Source: Synergistes sp.
GTDB lineage: Bacteria; Synergistota; Synergistia; Synergistales; Synergistaceae
DNA: 10,406 nt
Reading direction: 5' to 3'
Assembly: GCA_016288355.1 (NCBI GenBank)
Contig: JAEEYY010000117.1
Coordinates: forward strand, 1 to 10,406
Shown: piece after piece, positions 5,304 through 10,406 of the stretch
Layout: every line of letters begins with the position of its first letter
Numbering within the stretch: the stretch's first letter is position 1
The notes under the pieces: generated by a model
What the model was told of the DNA's origin: nothing
Databases searched by the model: none
Seen by the model: only the letters and a program-made list of their open reading frames with translations
Position numbers and translations under genes: made by a program

Positions 5304-6566
5304 ATGGATGTAAAGAGCAAAGCATATCAGGAACTGCTGAAAAAGCGTCCGCTGAACGTGCAGGCACGCTTTGGCAACACGGAAATGGGGTTGGTCAGCG
5401 GGCGTGATATAGCGGCAGCGGCCAGGGAAGTCGATTCCATCTGCCTCGCGGCAAATGCGCGTCACCCGCTGGTTATCAAGGCGGCACTTCGCGCTGCAAA
5501 AAAGCTTAACGCGGCTATCCTTATCGAACTTGCAAAGTCGGAATCCACATACTGCGGCACAAATTTCGATAATATGCCGGATTATGCTCTGAAATATTCG
5601 GAAGAGATCGGCCACGGAGCCGTCTTCGGCCTCCATGTGGACCACTACGCGATAAAGGGAGATGCTGACGTACTGAAGGCGGTAGGACAGCTCACGAAGG
5701 TAACCGCCAACGGCTTTACCTCCGTTGCGCTCGACGCCTCTCACCTCCAGGATTATGAGAATTTCGCAGCTACGCGCGCCTTGGCCGGATGGCTTCCGAC
5801 AGAGCTCGGACTCGAGGTCGAGGTCGGCGAGATAAAGGGCCCCGGCGAACTTTCAACTGTGGAAGAAGCTCTGTACTATATCGGCGGGCTGAACGCATGG
5901 AACGTATTCCCCGATTATCTTGCGATCTCCAACGGCAGCCTCCACGGCACGTATGACCCGGCTGTCGGTCAGATGGAAGGCATCGACCTTAAGCGCACGA
6001 AGGAAATAGCGGACGCGATCGCGCCTTTCGGCGTGGCAATCGCTCAGCACGGCATTTCCGGCACGCCGCTCGACAAGGTCTCGACCTTCCGCAAGTACGG
6101 CATCCGCAAGGGCAACGTCGCTACGCTCTTCCAGAACGTCTACTTCGGCATCAAGATGGATCCGGACACCGGCAACGCGATCACCGAGGGCGGCACCTAC
6201 ACGAAGGAAAACGACCGCGGCATCTCAAGGGAGCTGTGGGACAAGATCGTAGCGGCCGGAGACGAGAAAGGATACAGCAGAAAGAGCGGAGACTACAAGA
6301 AGCTGAACCTGCCCTTCTGCGATATGATCCTGGCCGAGCCGCAGCCGATCATCGATAGAATAGTGGACGAGATGCAGTACTGGGCCGAGCGCTTCATCAA
6401 GGCATTCGGAGCCGAAGGCAGCGCGGACGCAGTCGCCGAGATCATGGCAAAGCGCGTCGACCATAACGCGTCGCCGGACCGCAAGGTACTCACCGAGAGA
6501 AAGAACTACACGAAAGAGAACGCTCCCGGCAAAGGCGGGAACGACGGCAAGGATCACGACGAATAA
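5304..6566 (+). CDS. Class II (zinc-dependent) ketose-bisphosphate aldolase family protein
   Basis: A 420-aa cytoplasmic protein. Class II aldolase signatures appear in order: HVDH (111-114; D113 as proton-transfer acid and H114 as zinc ligand), SVALDASHL (140-148), LEVEVGEIKGPG (170-181; acidic metal-site region), SNGSLHGTY (209-217; H214) and AQHGISGTPLDKVSTFRKYG (247-266; H249), followed by KGNVAT (269-274). NVAT resembles the NVATE of tagatose-bisphosphate aldolases more than the NIDTD of E. coli FbaA. These enzymes cleave ketose-1,6-bisphosphates to dihydroxyacetone phosphate and an aldehyde. The protein is longer than the common 285-360 aa; residues about 330-420 form an extension ending in a charged tail (GKGGNDGKDHDE). 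ATG 5304 has GGGAGGAG at 6 nt. The gene is single, with its own promoter and terminator. The sugar substrate cannot be fixed from sequence. Confidence 0.85.
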   Translation: MDVKSKAYQELLKKRPLNVQARFGNTEMGLVSGRDIAAAAREVDSICLAANARHPLVIKAALRAAKKLNAAILIELAKSESTYCGTNFDNMPDYALKYSEEIGHGAVFGLHVDHYAIKGDADVLKAVGQLTKVTANGFTSVALDASHLQDYENFAATRALAGWLPTELGLEVEVGEIKGPGELSTVEEALYYIGGLNAWNVFPDYLAISNGSLHGTYDPAVGQMEGIDLKRTKEIADAIAPFGVAIAQHGISGTPLDKVSTFRKYGIRKGNVATLFQNVYFGIKMDPDTGNAITEGGTYTKENDRGISRELWDKIVAAGDEKGYSRKSGDYKKLNLPFCDMILAEPQPIIDRIVDEMQYWAERFIKAFGAEGSADAVAEIMAKRVDHNASPDRKVLTERKNYTKENAPGKGGNDGKDHDE

Positions 6567-6584
6567 GTCGTTCCTTTAGACAAT

Positions 6585-6622
6585 AAAAATGCGGACCCTG
6601 CTTTTGCGGGGCCCGCTTTTTT
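6585..6622 (+). terminator. Strong intrinsic terminator, probably bidirectional
   Basis: GCGGACCCTGC (6591-6601) pairs with GCGGGGCCCGC (6606-6616) with one A-C mismatch and one U-G pair around a TTTT loop, followed by six T (6617-6622). It lies 24 bp after the aldolase stop. AAAAA at 6585-6589 gives a T-tract on the other strand, so it can also stop the convergent acyl-CoA synthetase gene ending at 6635. Confidence 0.85.
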
Positions 6623-6634
6623 ATGCTTTGGCGC

Positions 6635-8143
6635 TTACTGCTTTTCTATTTTCATCTTGCGCAGCTCGCGGCGCAGTATCTTACCGGTCGGCGAAAGCGG
6701 ATATTCGGTGACGAAGCCTATCTTGCGCGGGACCTTGTAGTGAGCAAGGCGCTCTTTGCAGTAATCCATCAGCTCTTTCGGCGTGGCTTCCGCACCCTCG
6801 TTCAATATGATAAAGGCCTTGACAACCTCCCCTGCGACGTTGTTTTTCTCGCCTACCGCGACCGCAGCGTGTACGGCCGGATGTGCGCAGAGCACGGCTT
6901 CCACTTCCTGCGGATATACGTTGAAGCCGCTGACTATGATTATGTCGGTCGCGCGGTCGACGATCTTTATATAGCCGTCTTCGTCGATGCGGACGACGTC
7001 GCCGGTGTTGAACCAGCCGTCATGGAATCTGTCGTTCGTATTGACTTCGTCGCGGAAGTAGCCCGGAACGACTGCCGGTCCCTTTACCCACAGCACGCCC
7101 TCGTCGTGGAGGCCGATTACATTGTCTTTGCGGTCGCGCACCTGGATCTCGTAGCCTGCGAAGGGCAGCCCTACCGTGCCGAGCTTTTTTGTTTCATCGC
7201 TGCGGTTGACCGCAACGACCGGCGAGCATTCCGTGAGGCCGTAGCCTTCAACTATGCCGACGCCGATATATTCTTTGCAGCGTGCGTCAAGCTGTATGTT
7301 GAGCCTGTCGCCGCCCGTGATCACGTGCTCTATGCCGCTTAAGTGCTCGCCTTTTTTCGCAAGGACGCCCAGCAGGAATGACATTATCGTGGGCACGGCA
7401 ATTATCTTGTTGACTCCGGCTTCTTTTATCGCGGCTATCGTGTTGTCTACCGGGACGAAGCTGGGGACCAGCGCATGCCTGATGCCCGACATGAGCGGAA
7501 GCAGCCCCGATACGATGAAGCCGAATGTATGGAAGTTCGGCAGTACATCAAGGAAAACGGACTGAGGCGCTATAAGGCCCGGGACATGGTCACTGATGGG
7601 CGTGAGGTCGCCGATTATATTCGAATGCAGGCAGATAACGGCTTTCGGCAGCCCGGAGGTGCCGGATGTGGAGAATATGACAGCCGTTTTGTCGTCTTCG
7701 GGAATGCCCTGCCTGCCCTTCCATGAAGGCAGAGTCCCTTCCGCCGTGACGGCCACGATAGGCGCGTCGGCAACAACGCCTTCTGCCTTCAGGCCTCCCT
7801 CTTCCGTGACGACCGTCGCGCTCACGTCAAGCATTTTTATCGTATTGAGCAGATTTGCAACGCCGGTGCGCGCGTTAAGAGGCGCTATCGCGCCGCCCAG
7901 TCTCCAGCATGCCAACGAAAGAGCGTGCAAAAGCGGAGAGTTCGGAAGCAGGACTGCGAGGCGCTGCCCCTTTCCGAAGCCGGAAGCTTTAAGTTTTTTC
8001 TCACAGTCGTCGGCAAGAGCGAAAAGACGGCCTGCGCTCCACCACTCGCCCTGAAACCACAGGCAGTCGCATTCTTCCCTGCCGCGCCATGTTTCAGCGA
8101 TTATTTTTTCCAGGCGATCTGCGTTGAATCTTGTTGTGATCAT
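6635..8143 (-). CDS. AMP-forming acyl-CoA (or acyl-ACP) synthetase
   Basis: A 502-aa adenylate-forming ligase. Visible motifs are the ATP loop STSGTSGLPKAV (158-169), PNFHTFGF (202-209) in the fatty-acid binding part, EGYGLTECSP (299-308), GTVGLPFAGYEIQV (322-335), WFNTGD (377-382), the hinge DRATDIIIVSGFNVYP (396-411) and the catalytic lysine K488 in PTGKILRREL. The enzyme activates a carboxylic acid as acyl-AMP and passes it to CoA or acyl carrier protein. PNFHTFGF and the following GLLPLMSGIRHALVPSF recall long-chain acyl-CoA ligases and the acyl-ACP synthetase half of Aas, so a medium or long-chain acid is likely. The domain set is complete and length normal. ATG 8143 has AGAGGGG about 10 nt upstream. 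It lies 97 bp after the membrane-anchored binding protein gene, same strand; a TATAAT between them suggests its own promoter. Substrate is inferred. Confidence 0.9.
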   Translation of the reverse strand: MITTRFNADRLEKIIAETWRGREECDCLWFQGEWWSAGRLFALADDCEKKLKASGFGKGQRLAVLLPNSPLLHALSLACWRLGGAIAPLNARTGVANLLNTIKMLDVSATVVTEEGGLKAEGVVADAPIVAVTAEGTLPSWKGRQGIPEDDKTAVIFSTSGTSGLPKAVICLHSNIIGDLTPISDHVPGLIAPQSVFLDVLPNFHTFGFIVSGLLPLMSGIRHALVPSFVPVDNTIAAIKEAGVNKIIAVPTIMSFLLGVLAKKGEHLSGIEHVITGGDRLNIQLDARCKEYIGVGIVEGYGLTECSPVVAVNRSDETKKLGTVGLPFAGYEIQVRDRKDNVIGLHDEGVLWVKGPAVVPGYFRDEVNTNDRFHDGWFNTGDVVRIDEDGYIKIVDRATDIIIVSGFNVYPQEVEAVLCAHPAVHAAVAVGEKNNVAGEVVKAFIILNEGAEATPKELMDYCKERLAHYKVPRKIGFVTEYPLSPTGKILRRELRKMKIEKQ

Positions 8144-8171
8144 CGATAATTAACCCCTCTGCAGCGTTATT

Positions 8172-8205
8172 GTCATAATTATCACCGTATTAAGTAGATA
8201 TTATA
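8172..8205 (-). promoter_or_regulatory. Candidate promoter and palindrome before the acyl-CoA synthetase gene
   Basis: On the minus strand a perfect TATAAT (8205-8200) lies 56 bp before the ATG. No good -35 hexamer is seen at 16-18 bp, so it may need an activator. Downstream, GTCATAATTATCAC (8172-8185, plus strand) has a perfect 8-bp palindromic core, ATAATTAT, with flanking GT/AC, and could be an operator in the early leader. Confidence 0.4.
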
Positions 8206-8240
8206 CACTTTCAGGCGCATAAAAATAAACAGCGCGGTTT

Positions 8241-9833
8241 TTATTCCTTGCTGATCCTTATCCTGCGCTGGAAAATACCCCTGCCGTCGGCGCAGTGGAC
8301 CAGCGCCATCGCTTTATTGAGCGGGGTGTGCGTGCGCGGATCCACCGTCAATGTCGCGTGCGTCAGCGGAAGGTTCATCGTGGCAAGAAGTGTGTGCCTT
8401 ATCGCTTCCCCGCGGAAACCGGGCGCTTTGCCGAGAGCGGATGCTATCCACATAACGCCGTCGTATGAGAGTATCGCGGATACTACCTCTTCCTGAGGAC
8501 ACTCCTCATTGTAAAGACGCTTGTAGTTCTTGAGCACGGAGCGTATCGCCGGGTCAAGCGAAGAGACTTCGTTTATCCACCAGGAACCGGCTGCGGCGGC
8601 TCCTGCTTCTTTATAGATCATGTCGGTGTATCCCTCGCCCAGTATCAGCCCGCTGAAGCCGGCCCCCCTGAGCGAGGCCGTCATCCCGGATTTGTCGGCG
8701 GCAAGTCCGGTCACTATCACAACGTCCGCGCTGCTTTCGGCGGCGGCTTTTGCCACCTGCGCGCGGCTTTTGGTGTCCTTTCCGGTAAAGGGGATCTCTG
8801 CCGCCACCGTCATGCCGAAGGCCTCAGCCCATTTGCAGGATGACGAGAATATCTCTCTTGAAGCCGGGTCGGATATGTTGTAGCAGTATGCTACATTTTT
8901 GCTCAAAAGAGCCTGCGACGCGAAGTATGAGAGCATTTTGCCGCGGTAGTTCGGGTCGTTCGCAAGACTGAAGGAATAAAGCAGCGGAAATTCCCCTGCC
9001 TGCATGCCTTCTTTGAGCGGCGGGTTCTCGGAGACAAAGACAAGGGGCACTTCAAGGCTCTCGGCAACTTTTGCGACCGTCTCCGCGCAGTTGTCGTCAG
9101 CCAGCATCATTACAAGAAAGCTCTTGTCGCTCATTGCGCTCACGACCGCTTTTTCAGCCGCTTCAGGGTCCTTCGGCAGATCAAAGCCGACTACTTTGAG
9201 CCGGTAGCCGCCTCTTATAGATTCAATGGAATTGACGCGCTCCACCGCAAGCTGCGCGGCCCTCAGGCGCACATGCGCGCTGCGGGCTCCGGCGCCGGAC
9301 ATCGGCGCGAAGAACGCGACGCGGAGCTCGTCGCCGACAGGGGTCCTCTGTCTGCCGATCTGAAAGAAGAGCAGCATCAGAAATACCACCGCTGCTATTA
9401 TGATTATGCCGCCGCTTAAATTCTTTCTTTCACGGCTTGCGTGCCGCGGACGGCTGGAAACGCCGCCGGCTATCTGTTTCAGGTTTCCCGGCACCGCCAC
9501 CAGATCTTTGTGTTCGTGCGGGTATTCTGTGCCGGGGCCCTGCGCAAGTGCGGAGTTTATTATGTCTGCGGTCCTTTCGGCCTGTTCTTCGGTCAGGCCC
9601 AAAAGCTCGCGTAATCTTCTTTTTTCTTTTTTGCCGATAAAGGGATCCTGGGAGTTCGGAGTCCAGCCGTCTCTGAGAAGCTGTCTCAGTGCGAACGTAA
9701 GATGGAAGACTTTATCCGCGCCCTCCTGGCAGCGGTTCTCCAGAAGCTGCGACAGTCGGTCGGGATCCTCAAGGATGCTTACTCCGTATTCCTCGGTAAG
9801 CTCCGCCATGATAGTGCTGAAATCCACGGTCAT
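8241..9833 (-). CDS. Membrane-anchored type I periplasmic-binding-fold protein with a cytoplasmic N-terminal domain
   Basis: A 530-aa single-pass protein. Residues about 4-98 form a soluble helical domain (MAELTEEYGVSILEDPDRLS, then LLENRC, and LLGLTEEQAERTADIINSAL). A basic linker (RPRHASRERK, 128-137) precedes one hydrophobic helix (about 141-158). Residues about 168-525 resemble a branched-chain amino-acid type binding domain (Peripla_BP_6): LRVAFFAPMSGAGARSAHVR, then AAQLAVERVN, then VPLVFVSENPPL, VIVTGLAADK and AILSYDGVMW. Charge around the helix puts the N-terminus inside and the binding domain outside. There is no lipobox or cleavable signal peptide, and no ABC permease or ATPase is adjacent, so a sensor or receptor role is more likely than transport. 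The N-terminal part resembles the EYG-DxxRL-LL helical modules of some bacterial signalling proteins. ATG 9833 has GAGGTG at 5 nt. Ligand and intracellular partner are unknown. Confidence 0.8.
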   Translation of the reverse strand: MTVDFSTIMAELTEEYGVSILEDPDRLSQLLENRCQEGADKVFHLTFALRQLLRDGWTPNSQDPFIGKKEKRRLRELLGLTEEQAERTADIINSALAQGPGTEYPHEHKDLVAVPGNLKQIAGGVSSRPRHASRERKNLSGGIIIIAAVVFLMLLFFQIGRQRTPVGDELRVAFFAPMSGAGARSAHVRLRAAQLAVERVNSIESIRGGYRLKVVGFDLPKDPEAAEKAVVSAMSDKSFLVMMLADDNCAETVAKVAESLEVPLVFVSENPPLKEGMQAGEFPLLYSFSLANDPNYRGKMLSYFASQALLSKNVAYCYNISDPASREIFSSSCKWAEAFGMTVAAEIPFTGKDTKSRAQVAKAAAESSADVVIVTGLAADKSGMTASLRGAGFSGLILGEGYTDMIYKEAGAAAAGSWWINEVSSLDPAIRSVLKNYKRLYNEECPQEEVVSAILSYDGVMWIASALGKAPGFRGEAIRHTLLATMNLPLTHATLTVDPRTHTPLNKAMALVHCADGRGIFQRRIRISKE

Positions 9834-9894
9834 CCCGACACCTCACTTTCATCAGTAGTATACAACAACAGGCCGTTAAATAATAACTTTACGA

Positions 9895-9923
9895 TTGAAA
9901 AAATAAATGACGGGTGATATTCT
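9895..9923 (+). promoter_or_regulatory. Candidate promoter for the DUF1850 gene
   Basis: TTGAAA (9895-9900) and TATTCT (9918-9923) are 17 bp apart, with a TG extension one base before the -10. Transcription would start near 9930, leaving a short leader with GGGAAG before ATG 9943. On the other strand TATACT (9862-9857) could serve the divergent gene, but no clear -35 goes with it. Confidence 0.45.
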
Positions 9924-9942
9924 GAAGCAGGGAAGAGACAAA

Positions 9943-10406
9943 ATGCTGAGGAAATTATTTGTGATCCTGATGATACTGACGCTGCCCGCCGCGTTTATTG
10001 CCGCTGCGAAGGGCTGGCATGTATGCGGACTTTCTGTCGCCGGAAGCGACGGCAAAGTCCTTTTTCAGGCCCCTGTTCCCTACTGCTTCAGATTCACGAC
10101 CTCATATATACATTCTGTCGAGCTTACGCCGGTCGAAGACGAGTACGCCGTCGCAGACGGACGCATATGGCCATGGCAGGAGCGCGTAAAATCCTCTAAC
10201 GCCGGCATGCCGAGCTTAAAGCCCGAGCGCGGGCTCTACATAAGCAGCGCCGAATGGCTGATCTTCCAGGGCGGGCGCACCGCCTCCGAACGCTTTTTCC
10301 TGCGCGTCGGCAGCGCCAAATTCGGGCGCAACAAGCTTAGGATACCGCCTTTCGGCGAGGTCTCTCTTTTTGAGCTGATTCCCGGAAAACGCGTTGCTGT
10401 GGAAGC
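9943..10406 (+). CDS. DUF1850 family secreted protein (3' end beyond window)
   Basis: At least 154 codons, open to the window edge. A hydrophobic N-terminus (KLFVILMILTLPAAFIAAA, 4-22) is a signal peptide or anchor. The body carries DUF1850 features: FTTSYIHSVELTPVEDEY (51-68), then NAGMP (86-90) and the late RIPPFGEVSLFELIPG (133-148). Members are about 150-180 aa, so nearly the whole protein is present. The family has no established activity but is very often encoded with TAXI-type TRAP transporter genes (solute-binding protein and fused permease), which may follow outside this window. I chose ATG 9943, which has GGGAAG upstream; the in-frame ATG at 9907 lacks a Shine-Dalgarno and precedes the likely transcription start. 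It is divergent from the binding-fold membrane protein, with 109 bp between them. Confidence 0.85.
   Translation, partial: MLRKLFVILMILTLPAAFIAAAKGWHVCGLSVAGSDGKVLFQAPVPYCFRFTTSYIHSVELTPVEDEYAVADGRIWPWQERVKSSNAGMPSLKPERGLYISSAEWLIFQGGRTASERFFLRVGSAKFGRNKLRIPPFGEVSLFELIPGKRVAVE

Noticed and set aside
6623..7342. Long plus-strand open frame of 239 codons
   Set aside because: It is antisense to the acyl-CoA synthetase, whose full motif set proves the minus strand is coding; long antisense frames are common in GC-rich genes.

Overview
The window looks like bacterial chromosome, probably from an anaerobe. Protein character points to Synergistota (Cloacibacillus/Synergistes type) or a related amino-acid-fermenting anaerobe: a double-cubane-cluster protein with its BadF-type activator, a DUF1850 protein and a branched-chain-type ligand-binding domain, in GC-rich DNA with strong GGAGG ribosome binding sites. 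This placement is an inference from protein character; no rRNA or other marker gene is present.

Region 1 (1-900) is AT-rich accessory DNA. It holds the 5' part of an unrecognised minus-strand gene (1-231, probable GTG start), a probable frameshifted gene remnant (315-616, minus), a further coding-like scrap (609-728, minus), an 11-bp direct repeat, and a well-formed promoter with an inverted-repeat operator directly before the next gene.

Region 2 (901-2513, plus) is a tight three-gene cassette: an XRE-family repressor, an ImmA/IrrE (COG2856) metalloprotease and a PIN-like nuclease-fold protein. Consecutive genes overlap by 11 and 8 bases, and a G7 tract sits at the second junction. The layout suggests a stress-responsive regulatory or toxin-antitoxin-like module.

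Region 3 (2808-4716, minus) is a two-gene operon. A 382-aa, 11-cysteine protein of the 2-hydroxyacyl-CoA dehydratase/double-cubane-cluster family is followed one base later by its ATP-dependent [4Fe-4S] activator. No dehydratase partner subunit or CoA-transferase is nearby, so a double-cubane reductase fits better than a true dehydratase.

Region 4 (4717-6622) starts with a 587-bp gene-free spacer carrying a good promoter, followed by a class II (zinc) ketose-bisphosphate aldolase homologue with a long C-terminal part, ending at a strong terminator that probably serves both directions.

Region 5 (6635-9833, minus) has an AMP-forming acyl-CoA/acyl-ACP synthetase and, upstream of it, an unusual membrane protein: a cytoplasmic N-terminal helical domain, one transmembrane helix and an extracytoplasmic type I periplasmic-binding fold. 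It looks more like a one-pass ligand sensor than a transport binding protein. Divergent from it, and cut by the window end, is a secreted DUF1850 protein, a family usually found beside TAXI-type TRAP transporters.

The items most worth following up are the XRE/IrrE/PIN cassette, the double-cubane pair and the membrane-anchored ligand-binding protein.
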